Shown one piece after another: positions 23,409 to 34,745 of a stretch of DNA of 64,000 nucleotides. Each line of letters opens with the position of its first letter. Positions within the stretch are counted from its first letter, which is position 1. Where the stretch lies: positions 53,466,439 to 53,530,438 of the forward strand of contig NC_060062.1 of NCBI RefSeq assembly GCF_020283565.1, read 5' to 3'. Position numbers and translations under genes: made by a program. Below the pieces are notes generated by a model. That model was not told the origin of the DNA. It made no database searches and worked only from the letters and a program-made list of their open reading frames with translations. The DNA is from Trifolium pratense (lineage: Eukaryota; Streptophyta; Magnoliopsida; Fabales; Fabaceae).

Positions 23409-25091
23409 ATGGACAAAGAAGGAGGGTTTGTTACCAGACCACCTCTTCTGGTTGGTGCTTCAAACTATGACTATTGGAAGTCCCGCATGATGGCCTTTCT
23501 AAAACAAATTGATAGCAAGACATGGAAAGCAATTCTGAGAGGGTGGACTCCACCTGTGAAGATGGACAAAGATGGTAAACCAACTCTTGAGTTGAAATCT
23601 GCTGAAGAATGGTCCAAAGAAGAGGATGAGCTTGCTCTTGCTAACTCAAAAGCATTATACGCACTATATAATGGTGTTGACAAGCACATATTCAGACTCA
23701 TCAAAAAGTGTGTCTCAGCCAAGGAAGCTTGGACAATTCTTGAGACTGTTCATGAAGGTACCTCTAAAGTGAAGCTGTCAAAACTACAACTCCTAACCAC
23801 TAAGTTTGAGAATCTAAGAATGAATGATGATGAAACCATTCAGGATTTTCACATGACCATACTTGATTTTGATAATCAATTTGATGCCTTGGGAGAAAAG
23901 ATACCTGAAGAAAAGCTGGTAAGAAAAATGCTTAGGTCTTTACCTAAGAAGTTTGACATGAAAGTCACAGCTATAGAAGAGGCAAAGGATATCACAGATA
24001 TGAAGCTGGATGAACTGGTTGGCTCGTTACAAACTTATGAGGTAGCTATAAATGAAAAGATGGATAAGAAAAACAAAAGCATTGCTTTTGTCTCAAATGC
24101 TGAGGAAGAAGATCAACAGAGTGACACAGAGTCTGAAAATAGCATCTCTGATGCAATGTTTCTTTTGGGAAAACAATTTAATAAGGTGCTAAAGAGAATG
24201 GACAAACGCTCTAAGACAAGTGCAGCTGACACTGGTCGCAACACTTACAGGAATTTCAGAAAACCTGTAACAGATGAGAAATCAGCTCCAAATAAAGGTG
24301 TTCAATGCCATGAATGTGAGGGGTATGGTCACATTAGAAGTCAATGTGGGACCTTCCTGAAGAAACAGAAGAAGGGGTTAACTGTAACTTGGTCAGATGA
24401 AGATTCTGAGGGAGAAGCTGATACTGCAAAGGCTATACATGCATTGACAAGTGTATGTACATCTGACACTGAATCATGTGAGGAAGAACTGACCTTTGAT
24501 GAGCTTGCTAAATCATATAAAAAACTGTGTCTGAAGAGTGCAGAAGTCTGCAGAGTCTCTGAAGAGCAAAAAGAAACAATTACTAAGTTGCAAACTGAGA
24601 GAGCTGATAATCTGTCAAGAATCTCTGAATTTAGTACTAAATGGGAAGATAGTTTAAAGATCATTGAGGAACAGAAGGCAACTATCATCAACTTAGAAGC
24701 AGACAAGATCAAACAACTGACTGAGATAGCCCATCTGAATGAAGAGGTAACTGAATTAAACACTCATCTTGAGAATTTAAAGAAGCATGTTCTTAGGCTA
24801 TTCAAAGGAAGTGATTTAGATGAAATCCTGGAAACTTTGCCTGCTCCTAGTAGATCCAAAACAGGCATTGGATATGAATACAAAAATGTTAATAGGATTA
24901 TGGATTACAACAAAGAAGGGAAATATATGCCTGAGATAAGTAAACAATCTTCTCCAAAAATGCATGACAGGATGTCGCCACACTTGGCTCCTAGACAGCA
25001 GAGACAAGTGTTACCACATGTGGCACCACATCAGCAAAGATGGCAGAGACCTAGATTTATACCTAGACCCAGAAGCAGGTACCACTCATAG
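23409..25091 (+). CDS. gag: Copia A gag polyprotein
   Basis: Structural nucleocapsid protein that would form the virus-like particle and bind element RNA. 560 residues, starting 52 bases after the primer site at the first ATG. Residues about 10-220 are a UBN2-type gag domain (NYDYWKSRM, DFHMTILDFDNQFDALGEKI). A CCHC knuckle CHECEGYGHIRSQC is near residue 300, followed by an acidic stretch and a coiled-coil-like region (about 370-470) and a basic C-terminus. It ends with TAG at 25089-25091. The same frame continues past that stop with a second CCHC knuckle and protease. The related Copia B has an uninterrupted frame here, so the stop is either a mutation or a read-through site. Confidence 0.9.
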   Translation: MDKEGGFVTRPPLLVGASNYDYWKSRMMAFLKQIDSKTWKAILRGWTPPVKMDKDGKPTLELKSAEEWSKEEDELALANSKALYALYNGVDKHIFRLIKKCVSAKEAWTILETVHEGTSKVKLSKLQLLTTKFENLRMNDDETIQDFHMTILDFDNQFDALGEKIPEEKLVRKMLRSLPKKFDMKVTAIEEAKDITDMKLDELVGSLQTYEVAINEKMDKKNKSIAFVSNAEEEDQQSDTESENSISDAMFLLGKQFNKVLKRMDKRSKTSAADTGRNTYRNFRKPVTDEKSAPNKGVQCHECEGYGHIRSQCGTFLKKQKKGLTVTWSDEDSEGEADTAKAIHALTSVCTSDTESCEEELTFDELAKSYKKLCLKSAEVCRVSEEQKETITKLQTERADNLSRISEFSTKWEDSLKIIEEQKATIINLEADKIKQLTEIAHLNEEVTELNTHLENLKKHVLRLFKGSDLDEILETLPAPSRSKTGIGYEYKNVNRIMDYNKEGKYMPEISKQSSPKMHDRMSPHLAPRQQRQVLPHVAPHQQRWQRPRFIPRPRSRYHS

Positions 25092-28000
25092 AGATGTCAT
25101 CACTGTGGAAGAAAGGGGCACATAAGGCCTTACTGCTACAAATTGTATGGGTATCCAAGTGAAACTCCTCAAGAGTCTGATCCATCCATTACTAAAACAA
25201 GGATGGAATGGAAGCAAAAAGATGATACAACCAATACCAAGGAGTATACAGCCGAAAGCAGTGGGAAAAGTCTGATTGCCCATACGTCACTCAGAGCCTC
25301 ATCAAAAGAAGATTGGTACTTTGATAGTGGTTGTTCCAGACACATGACTGGTGTTGAAAAGTATTTGGAAGAGGTAAAATCCTATGCCACAAGTTTTGTG
25401 ACATTTGGAGATGGAGCAAAGGGGGAAATCAAAGGTATTGGAAGACTGATTGACCATGGTCTACCAAAACTTGAAAATGTTCTCCTTGTAAAAGGACTAA
25501 CTGCCAATCTAATCAGTATAAGCCAACTATGTGATCAAGGCATGAAAGTCAACTTTACAAAAAATGAATGTCTGGTCAGCAATAATGAAGGAGACATCCT
25601 TATGAGGGGTGTTAGATCAAAAGACAACTGCTACTTGTGGATCCCTCTTGAAGAAGCTAATGTATCTACATGTCTCTTAACTAAAAATGAAGAGGTTAAG
25701 CTGTGGCATCAAAAATTAGGACACCTTAACCTGAAGAGCATGAAGAGAGTCATATCAGAAGAAGCTGTCAGAGGACTACCAAGTTTACAGATACAGGAAG
25801 GCAATATCTGTGGTGAATGTCAGATTGGGAAGCAAACCAAAGTGTCGCACCAGAAGTTGCAACACTTGTCCACCTCTAGAGTTCTTGAGTTACTACACAT
25901 GGATCTGATGGGGCCCATACAAGTTGAGAGTCTTGGAGGTAAGAAATATGTTCTTGTTGTTGTTGATGACTTCTCTAGATATACTTGGGTCAATTTCATT
26001 AGGGAAAAATCTGAGACTTTTGAAGAATTCAAAAATCTTTGCTTACAACTTCAAAAAGAGAAAGATTGTGGTATTGTAAGAATCAGAAGTGACCATGGTA
26101 AGGAGTTTGAAAACTCTAAATTTGCTGACTTTTGTGCTGCTGAAGGAATAACTCATGAATTTTCTTCACCAATTACACCTCAACAAAATGGTGTGGTTGA
26201 AAGAAAGAACAGAACCTTACATGAATCTGCTAGAGTGATGTTGCATGCCAAAAATGTTCCTTACAAGTTCTGGGCTGAAGCCATGAATACAGCATGTTAC
26301 ATTCACAATAGAGTAACATTAAGAAAAGGTACTGCTACAACATTGTATGAACTATGGAAGAATAGGAAGCCTACTGTAAAATATTTCCATGTGTTTGGGT
26401 CAAAATGTTATATTTTGGCAGATAGAGAACCTAGGAGAAAATTGGACCCCAAAAGTGATGAGGGGATATTTTTAGGTTACTCAACCAACAGCAGAGCCTA
26501 CAGAGTTTTTAACTCCAGAACAAGAACTATGATGGAATCAATTAATGTTGTTGTTGATGATAGTGAAACAACAAGTGCAGATCCAGCTGAAGAGACAGAT
26601 GTCATAACACCTGTCCCAACACCAGATGATAATCAAACTGAACCTGAACCTGATCAACATTCTGAATCTACTACAGAGGTTCCTAGACCAAACAAGGGAC
26701 CATCTACTAGAACACAGAAGAATCATCCTCTGGAACTTGTCATTGGAAATCCAAATCAAGGAATTGCAACAAGAAGATCAAAAGAAGCAATCTCCAATTC
26801 ATGTTTCATATCAAAGATTGAACCAAAGAATGTTAAAGAAGCTTTGACTGATGAATACTGGATCAATGCTATGCAGGATGAACTAACTCAGTTCAAAAGA
26901 AGTGAGGTATGGGATCTAGTACCTAGACCAGATGGTATAAATGTTATTGGTACAAAGTGGGTGTACAAGAACAAAACTGATGAAAATGGTGACATTACTA
27001 GAAATAAAGCCAGACTTGTAGCACAAGGATACACCCAGATAGAAGGAGTAGACTTTGATGAAACTTTTGCTCCAGTTGCTCGCTTGGAGTCCGTAAGATT
27101 ACTCTTGGCTGTGGCATGCATCTTAAAATTCAAGCTATACCAAATGGATGTAAAAAGTGCATTCCTAAATGGCTATCTAAATGAAGAGGTATATGTTGAA
27201 CAACCAAAAGGGTTTGTAGATCCAAGCTTTCCTAACCATGTTTACAAACTAAAGAAAGCACTCTATGGATTGAAACAAGCCCCTAGAGCATGGTATGAAA
27301 GACTGACTGAATTCCTTGTCAGCCATGGATACAAGAAAGGTGGTAATGATAAAACCCTGTTTGTAAGAGAAGAGAAAGGGAAGCTAATGATAGCTCAGAT
27401 ATATGTGGATGATATTGTATTTGGTGGAATGTCGCGACAAATGGTGGAACATTTTGTGCATCAAATGCAATCTGAATTGGAAATGAGTCTTGTAGGTGAG
27501 CTAACTTATTTTTTAGGTCTTCAGGTCAAACAAATGGAAGACACCATATTTATCTCTCAAGAAAAATATGCAAGAAACATTGTGAAGAAATTTGGAATGG
27601 AAGGTGGTAGTCACAAAAGGACACCTGCACCTACACACTTGAAGCTTACCAAAGATGAGAAAGGGATTGATGTGGATCAAAGTCTCTACAGAAGTATGAT
27701 TGATAGCTTGCTATATCTCACAGCTAGCAGGCCTGATATCATGTTTGCAGTTGGTGTTTGTGCTAGATATCAATCTGAACCCAAGATGAGTCATCTGACT
27801 CAAGTAAAGAGGATCTTCAAATATGTCAATGGAACATGTGGCTATGGAATTTTATACTCTCATGGTAATGATTCTACCTTAGTTGGATATTGTGATGCAG
27901 ATTGGGCTGGAAGTGCTGATGATAGAAAGAGCACCTCTAGTGCATGTTTCTTCTTGGGAAACAATCTAGTATCTTGGTTTAGTAAGAAGCAGAATAGTGT

Positions 28001-28352
28001 GTCTCTATCAACAGCTGAGGCAGAATATATAGCAGCTGGGAGTAGTTGCTCTCAATTGTTATGGATGAGACAAATGTTGAAGGAGTATAGTGTTGAGCAA
28101 GATGTCATGACACTTTACTGTGATAATCTGAGTGCTATCAATATCTCTAAGAATCCTATTCAGCATAGTAGGACTAAGCACATTGATATACGTCATCACT
28201 TTATAAGAGAGCTTGTGGAAGAAAAAATTGTTACACTTGAGCACATTGCATCTGAAGAACAATTAGCAGACATTTTTACAAAAGCTTTGGACGCAAGTCA
28301 ATTTGAAAAATTGAGGGGCAAATTAGGAATTTGCCTTTTTGAAAATCAATAG
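25092..28352 (+). CDS. pol: Copia A pol polyprotein
   Basis: Same frame as gag, after the TAG. First in-frame ATG at 25143 (1069 residues to the stop). Order: CCHC knuckle [14 protein letters not shown] (before the ATG); aspartic protease [12 protein letters not shown] near residue 58; integrase zinc motif HQKLGHLN...CGECQIGK and core residues in [17 protein letters not shown] and VVERKNR; reverse transcriptase with [33 protein letters not shown] and catalytic YVDDIVFGG; RNase H with [26 protein letters not shown] and [11 protein letters not shown]. No stop or frameshift was seen. The enzymes look intact, though how they would be expressed past the stop is unclear. Confidence 0.9.
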   Translation, partial: RCHHCGRKGHIRPYCYKLYGYPSETPQESDPSITKTRMEWKQKDDTTNTKEYTAESSGKSLIAHTSLRASSKEDWYFDSGCSRHMTGVEKYLEEVKSYATSFVTFGDGAKGEIKGIGRLIDHGLPKLENVLLVKGLTANLISISQLCDQGMKVNFTKNECLVSNNEGDILMRGVRSKDNCYLWIPLEEANVSTCLLTKNEEVKLWHQKLGHLNLKSMKRVISEEAVRGLPSLQIQEGNICGECQIGKQTKVSHQKLQHLSTSRVLELLHMDLMGPIQVESLGGKKYVLVVVDDFSRYTWVNFIREKSETFEEFKNLCLQLQKEKDCGIVRIRSDHGKEFENSKFADFCAAEGITHEFSSPITPQQNGVVERKNRTLHESARVMLHAKNVPYKFWAEAMNTACYIHNRVTLRKGTATTLYELWKNRKPTVKYFHVFGSKCYILADREPRRKLDPKSDEGIFLGYSTNSRAYRVFNSRTRTMMESINVVVDDSETTSADPAEETDVITPVPTPDDNQTEPEPDQHSESTTEVPRPNKGPSTRTQKNHPLELVIGNPNQGIATRRSKEAISNSCFISKIEPKNVKEALTDEYWINAMQDELTQFKRSEVWDLVPRPDGINVIGTKWVYKNKTDENGDITRNKARLVAQGYTQIEGVDFDETFAPVARLESVRLLLAVACILKFKLYQMDVKSAFLNGYLNEEVYVEQPKGFVDPSFPNHVYKLKKALYGLKQAPRAWYERLTEFLVSHGYKKGGNDKTLFVREEKGKLMIAQIYVDDIVFGGMSRQMVEHFVHQMQSELEMSLVGELTYFLGLQVKQMEDTIFISQEKYARNIVKKFGMEGGSHKRTPAPTHLKLTKDEKGIDVDQSLYRSMIDSLLYLTASRPDIMFAVGVCARYQSEPKMSHLTQVKRIFKYVNGTCGYGILYSHGNDSTLVGYCDADWAGSADDRKSTSSACFFLGNNLVSWFSKKQNSVSLSTAEAEYIAAGSSCSQLLWMRQMLKEYSVEQDVMTLYCDNLSAINISKNPIQHSRTKHIDIRHHFIRELVEEKIVTLEHIASEEQLADIFTKALDASQFEKLRGKLGICLFENQ

Positions 28353-28579
28353 CAGTTACTGCATGAAGAGCGTGCAGCAGTTGATTTCTCTCTCCCACTT
28401 TTGGTGCACGCTAACTTAAGGGAGTTATTATTGGTTTTTCAAAACCAACCTATCTTCACGCAAACTTCTCACCTTCCTCTCTCTTTCACGCAAATCAACT
28501 CAACTTCAACTTTGTGCCTTCTCATAGAACGTTCAACTTCCATCTTCTTCAAACACAAACTTCACCTCACTTCAGTCAC

Positions 28580-30640
28580 GATGTCTGATTCTGCAAAATC
28601 TTCACCAAACAAGACAGATGCTGTTCCATCGCTACCACAAGTGGTAATCGATGCTGTTCCTCTCAACACCATACCTTTCACAAGTCCAACGATGAGGAGA
28701 AAATCAGTTGCAAAGAAAGATAAATCATCCCGAACAAGTACAAATCCTACATCTCCCTCCGCTTCAATTAAGAAAACAAAGAAGAAGAGCAAGAAATCGC
28801 GAACTGAATCGAGAAGGGCCTACACAATGTCTGAACTGCATGTTGATCCACTTCCATCAAGTGATGTTGCTACTTCTGTCCCTAATCCTGCAGAAAGGAA
28901 TGTTGACACATCTGGTAAGAATTCTCTTAATTTAGGTCTTAATGTTCCAAATCCTGCTGAAACCCTAGGTTTAAAGGACCCTGCTGTGTCTGAAAAATTG
29001 GGGAAAAATGTTCCTAACCCCCTACTGTTGTTGATGCTAATATTGGTGCTTCCACTGAGACCAATGATGTTGTTGCTGATGAGTCTCTCAAGAAAACTGC
29101 TCCTGAGACTCATGTTGCGCCAAGTGTTGCAACACATGGCGCTGCGCCAAATGTTGTGCCCGATGTTACCACATCTTTGGCACAGGAAAATATTGAGGAC
29201 CATTCCGAGTCTGATGAGAGTCCTCAACCTAAGTCTGCTGATAAAGACACTTCTGCTGATAAGGTTGTTAATGAAAATCCTGAGGTTATAATTGTTAATG
29301 AAATAACTATGAGTGAAAAGTCTATTCCTGCAAATTCTGAAGCTAGTGTGGCTAGGAGGACTAGAAGTAGGGCTGGTAAAGGTGTAGAGACTGCTAACAC
29401 ACCTGTCCAAACACCCAAACCTTCTAAGGCTAGAAAAGATACTGTTAAAAAGCCTCTTTATGGACCTCCCAAACCTGTCAGTAAGGTGATTCCTAGGACT
29501 GAAACTAAGAAAAGAAAAGCTCCACCAACTAGTGATTCTGATTTTGAACCAGAGACAGATGTTGCTGCATCTGGCAGCATATCTAGGAAGAGTGTAGGAA
29601 GAAAGAAGGTTCCCCAATCTGTTCCCTATGCTCCATTAGATAATGTTTCATTCCATCTGGAAAATGGGTCTGCAAGATGGAAATTTGTGTATCACAGGAG
29701 GTTAGCTCTGGAGAGGAATCTTAAAGATGATATCCTTCAATGTTCGAGTGTTGTTGAAGCTCTTGAGTATGCAGGTTTGATGAAAACTGTGGTTGGTTTG
29801 GACAAGTGCTATGACAGGCTTGTCAAAGAGTTTTTGATTAATGTGGCTGACAACTGTAATGATCCAGCAAGTCCTGAATACAGGCAAGTTTTTGTTCGTG
29901 GAAAGTGTGTAAAATTCTCACCAACTGTGATTAACCAATATTTGCAAAGAAGTTCTGATGAGGTGGCTGCTCTAAAAGTCACAGATAATGAGGTCTGCAA
30001 GGTCCTCACAGGTGGCAGGATTAAGGTATGGCCAAGCAAGGCAAAATTGGCTGCAACTTCTCTCTCTCCATTTTATGCTGTTTTGAATAGGATAGCTGCA
30101 CACAATTGGGTCCCTACAACCCATTCAGGTGATGTAGCCAGAGGATTGGGAAAGTTCATATATGCTGTGGGTACAAAAGCAAAATTTGATTATGGGGCAT
30201 ATTTCTTCCAAGAAACCTTAAGCCATGCCCTGACTTATGCTGTTGAGAAGCCAGTTGCTCTTCCTACTCTGTTATGCAATATCATCCTTGAGCAACACCC
30301 AGATATTCTGAGAAGTACTGATGTTTCTTGTAAAAGGAAAGGGGTGTTGGTTATTGAGCAGAGACTGCTGGATGGGACAAATGCTGCAGCAGGTGTTGGC
30401 ACATCTGTCCAAGCTGGTGTACTCTCTAGGAAGCAGATGATTGCTGATCTGACTGAGGCTAGCAGAGCCCTTGAGGCAAGAAAATTGAAAATTGATCGTG
30501 TGATAGAGGCCCTCAAGGTTGAGGAAGCTGCTGAGAATGCTGAGGGTGAGCCTGATGGACAAGAAGGTGAAGAAACTCGTGGCTCTGATGATGACACTGA
30601 GGATTTGGAGGAGGACTCTGATGAAAGTTCTTCTATCTGA
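28580..30640 (+). CDS. Copia A third ORF (Sirevirus env-like position), frameshifted
   Basis: Lies between pol and the polypurine tracts, where Sireviruses carry an extra ORF sometimes called env-like; its role is not established. The start MSDSAKSS at 28580 is preceded by a 230-base leader. The first part (to about 29020) is Ser/Pro/Lys-rich and basic. The second part (frame through 29156-30640) continues with KKRKAP-type basic stretches, a globular-looking region (RWKFVYHRRLALERN, HNWVPTTHSGDVARG) and an acidic C-terminus. The two frames are separated by a one-base shift at the C-run 29018-29022. I see no confident signal peptide or transmembrane segment. Confidence 0.7.
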
Positions 30641-30825
30641 TTTCTGATGTTTCTCTTATATTTTTCTGATGTACTTTTGGTATTTCTCTTTTGTTCCTTT
30701 TATGGGCAAGGCCCTGGATTTCTAGCACCTGCGTGTGCCTATGGTCTGTAATATGTGCACACTGATATTCTCTTGTCTGGTTCTCTATGTTTTCCTATGC
30801 ATGATGTTTGTCTAAATTGTGGCTA

Positions 30826-31415
30826 AAAAGGGGGAGTAGTGTGTGTGTGTGACAAGTGTGTGGACAGATGTTCTCACATCTGGTGACTGTTTCTGTGCTA
30901 ATGTTCGTATGCTCGTATTGAGGGGGAGTGTGAGTAATATGCATGTATTGAGGGGGAGTAGTGATATTCTTTCTCTATCTGATGTGTGTATGCATAAATT
31001 CAGGGGGAGTGTGAGTGATATTATCTCTTGATCGCCTGAATATGTTTGATGACAAGTGTTGTGCCAAATGTTATGGCACCTGACTAATGAGTCCACTATC
31101 CATTATGACTGAGAATTTATTTTTCTCAGATGTTTATGGGAATTTATTTTTCCCTGATGTTCTTATGATGAATGGATGCGCTTTAACTACTATGGGAGTT
31201 TATTTCTCCCTTGTGTTGTTCCATGAGGCTAGTTGTGTTTTTATTCCGCTGTTGCATTGCCTCTGATACTACTTAATTCTCTTGGAAGTAGTTTTATTAT
31301 GTGTTACTTTCTTTCCTAGTTGTGTGATCATGTTGACTTGAAGGAAAAGTGATACTGTATCTCTCTATACACTGGTCTAATATTGTTTTAGCCAAAATTT
31401 GCCAAAGGGGGAGAT
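30826..31415 (+). promoter_or_regulatory. Copia A multiple polypurine-tract-like sites
   Basis: AAGGGGGAG or GAGGGGGAG occurs at about 30829, 30920, 30949, 31001 and 31405. The last, AAAGGGGGAGATTG, abuts the 3' LTR and is the real PPT by position. Multiple PPT-like copies are a feature known from Sirevirus non-coding regions. Confidence 0.7.
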
Positions 31416-32452
31416 TGTTGGGTTTTTGTATATTGGCTACATTTTGCAAAAACATATTTTAGCCAAATGTTGAGACAAATGTGCTGACCCCAAGTGTTGT
31501 GACAAATGTTGGTACACTTTGGAACAACACCTGACTCTGTATCTGCGCGCCAGCTAGATGTTATTATTTTCTACTCAATCTCTTGAAGATCTATTTGAAG
31601 AATTGTTTCAAGGTTTCTTACAGAGGAAGGCGCACGTGTTTAATGTGTTTCATGAGGCAGCCAAACCCTAGTTTTATTTTCCAAAGGAATTATATTTTTG
31701 GAAAATATATTTTTGTGTTTCAAAAATATAACTATTGTTTTCAAAAATATATCACTGCTGCCGCAATTCTAGAAGCCCTAATTTTGTCTTGAAGCCCAAG
31801 TCATTCTACTACTATAAATACGAAGGCAAGCATATGGGTTCAAGCATCTAAAATCGTGTTATTACAAAGCGTGAGTTTTAGGGATTTTAGAGTGTTAATT
31901 GTGAGTCTTTCTTGTGTCTCATTGATGCAAGCTTAGGACCTGAGTTTATTGAGTTGTAAGTGTGAACTTCTCCTAAGCTTTGAAGTACGGAGATTGTTCT
32001 ATTGTATTGTGTGGTTTACTCGCAAGCTTTTAAGCAAGAGTGAATCCTAGTTTCTTAGGAGTGTGTCTCCACCTGTTGTGATTGTGAAATTGAATAACAA
32101 CGCTGTCTGTGTTGTTAAGGTGGGAATTGGGACGGGGTCTCATATCTAGGAGTTCCTAGGTAGAAGTGTCATTGGGTAGTGATTAAGTGAGAAGTTGTAA
32201 ACGGGTGAGTTTAACTTCGAAGTAATACTGCTGATAGTGGACTTCATTCCTGGATTGGTATCCCCAGAGTAGGCTTTAGGCTGAACTTGGTTAACAACTC
32301 CTGTGTGTTATTTACTTTACTGTTTGTATTGTTTTATGTTATTTGCTCTGTTTATAGATAAGTGTTGGCGCACCGGTAACAACATCTGTCTGCAACAGAC
32401 AAGTGTTGATACACCTTGATCAACACCTGTCCACTGTGTGCCAGGAATTTCA
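31416..32452 (+). mobile_element. Copia A 3' LTR
   Basis: 1037 bp, starting TGTTGGGTTTTTG and ending GGAATTTCA. Differences to the 5' LTR include single changes near 31592, 31905, 32266, 32288 and 32358. Confidence 0.9.
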
Positions 32453-32668
32453 GAATAAAAATTAAAAATAAAATAGGAACGCAGATCTTCTTCCTCCCAT
32501 CACTCAGCTTAGCTTCCTTTCCTTTACCTCTCGGCGCCGCCGCCCCTCTTTGGCAATTCTAGCGGCGACTTTCTTCATCCCATCTACTTCACCCACCGTC
32601 TTGTCGTCGTTCTTGTGTCTCTCCGTCGCAGCATCTCACTGTTTTGGTGTATCTCCCTTGCTGCATCT
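32453..32668. other. Inner part of MULE-2 between the two LTR elements
   Basis: GC-richer sequence with CTCGGCGCCGCCGCCCCT-like words and pyrimidine tracts, resembling 5' UTR or coding DNA of a host gene. A captured gene fragment is possible but no protein is recognised. It resembles part of MULE-3. Confidence 0.45.
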
Positions 32669-34718
32669 TGTAACACCCGAACCCATTATTTAAGTAATTC
32701 TACCTTTATTAAATCTTTTTCAAAATACCCAACGGAAAATTACGATTTAATTTATGGAATATTAGTTCTAGGTATTACACTCCTCTACCAAAATAATACT
32801 AATGTAGTTAATTAGTAAAATGCTTGTTTATACAAATCTTTGAATTAAATAATGTATTTATTGATTATACAAAACACCCTAGACAATAACTTTATATACA
32901 ATATAAAACCCTTTTCCCGTGTCACAATCATAGCGGAGCTTCACAGACGACTCAACACCGATAAACATATAACCTGTGAAATCTGGTCCCAAACCAGTCA
33001 AATACACAAAATGGAGAGTTAGATAACATAATCAAATATACAGTGTAAGTAAACAATACTTAAACACTACATCACGATTCACACATATTCATAAACCATA
33101 AATATACATCACTATTCACCATTCAATTATAAGTTTCAATACCACTATAATCAAACATCAATCGATCGAATAACAATTAGCACACTTAGCCAAAATTATG
33201 CGTCACATACCAATTATCACATAATTGCACATATATCCTAATGCATTCTAATGCTTCAACTTCATGCCATGTCATCCTAGACATATCTAATGCATGTGGT
33301 ACCATCGTCTTTATTAGAGTATCTCACCTCTAATATCCTTCTTTATCGGATAAATATAATCTGATATCCTTCTTTATTGGAATATCCAATATCCCTAATA
33401 TAATTCATGAATGCATGTATGTTTTCATGAATATTCTAAAATCAACAATCACATTTAGCATTAAGCTCATCATTTATAAATGTGGAGCAATATCCAAAAT
33501 TTCGTCTTTATTAAGATAACATTATACCTTAATATACGTCTTTATCGAATAACATAATTCGATATCCTTCTTTATTAGAATAACATAATCCTAATATCCT
33601 TCTTTATTAAGTTGATTAACTCCTTAATATACTTCTTTTGACATTTAAACAAAAATCATCAACACAATAAAAACAATCATATTCCACAAATATAATCAAC
33701 AATTCATCACAATACAATTAATCATGGTTATAAACACCTAATTGTATGTTAGAACACCCCACTCACATATTACAAGTGCCGTAATGCACTTAAAACAGTT
33801 AACAAAAAGTTGTTGTCCAGTGCAGTTCGCTGAGCAAACAGTAGCGAGCTATAGCGAACCTGCCCTGTTCGCTGAGCGAAGGCCTGGCGAGCTGTGGTGA
33901 ACCACACTAGTGGACCATTTGGTCCTGGCGAGCCGTGGCGAGCAGTGGCAAAGGCCTCCTGTCCGGGATGTTCAAACCTTGCGTTTTTTACCCAAATTCA
34001 CCCAAAAATCCCATTTTTCATGGTATAAACCCCAAATAAGTTTATATTCAAGTACACAACACATATATGAACATAAAAGGACGGTTCATTTCACCGATCT
34101 ACAACATATACATCGAAAAAGTAGTAATTTACCACTTTTGAACAAAAAGCTCAAGAACACACAAATCTTGCTCAAACATAAACAAATACCCAATTTCACC
34201 CCACAAATTCGTTCTTACTACATGTTAAAAGTATATTAAACATGTTTTAATCATTATAATTCACTTTTGTTTAGAAAAGATCCCTCAACCCAAAACGAAA
34301 ATGAGTGAAAGAGTTTGGGAATGGAGGAATCCACATCCTCCCCTCTTTATGACCACTCATGAATATGCAATCTAACTCTCGTACCTTAATCCGACGAAAG
34401 CTCGACAATTTGCTCTTGATCCCTCTAGCTCAAGCTTGCCCTAGCTCTCCTCTTGCTCTCCCTTCTCTCTTCCTCCTCTTCAAAATCACAAAATGTGACA
34501 CTTTCTCTCTCTAAGGGCTATAAATAGCGCCCCCCTCTCATGAGACAAGGTTCATTGGGCCTCAAGCCCACTAACTTGACCCAACTCTCGTTAACTCTCA
34601 CTAACTCGCGCGTTAACTAAAACTCTCGATAAATAACTTAAAGTTATTATCTTACTTAAAATCACGTCACCAAATAATTAAACACTTAAATAGTGAATAA
34701 TAAATTTGGGTCGTTACA
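32669..34718 (-). mobile_element. Gypsy 3' LTR (left)
   Basis: 2050 bp with TG...CA ends. It holds an array of ATATCCTTCTTTATT-type repeats with short palindromes (about 33300-33630) and a cluster of TTCGCTGAGCGAA-type motifs (33826-33945). On the minus strand GCTATTTATAGCCC, with a TATA-like core, sits at about 34518-34531. Confidence 0.85.
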
Positions 34719-34745
34719 ACTCTCCCTCACTTAAAAGATTTTCGC
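34719..34745 (-). promoter_or_regulatory. Gypsy polypurine tract
   Basis: On the minus strand AAGTGAGGGAGAG lies directly before the 3' LTR. It is preceded by TTTTCGAGGGCGAAAATC, the usual end of a chromovirus pol frame. Confidence 0.65.

Larger units (their letters stand above)
22302..32452 (+). mobile_element. Copia A: near-complete Sirevirus-type Copia, 10.15 kb
   Basis: TSD GAATA at 22297-22301 and 32453-32457. LTRs of 1038 and 1037 bp differ at about seven positions by eye, so insertion was recent. Order: 5' LTR, methionine-tRNA-type primer site, gag, pol (protease, integrase, reverse transcriptase, RNase H), a third large ORF, several polypurine tracts and the 3' LTR. The gag type, the large size and the third ORF fit the Sirevirus lineage (SIRE1-like) of Copia. 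Breaks: an in-frame stop between gag and pol and a frameshift in the third ORF. Confidence 0.9.

Noticed and set aside
28820..29617. 265-codon frame on the minus strand
   Set aside because: It is the antisense shadow of the third ORF of Copia A, with a low-complexity, Ser/Arg-rich translation.
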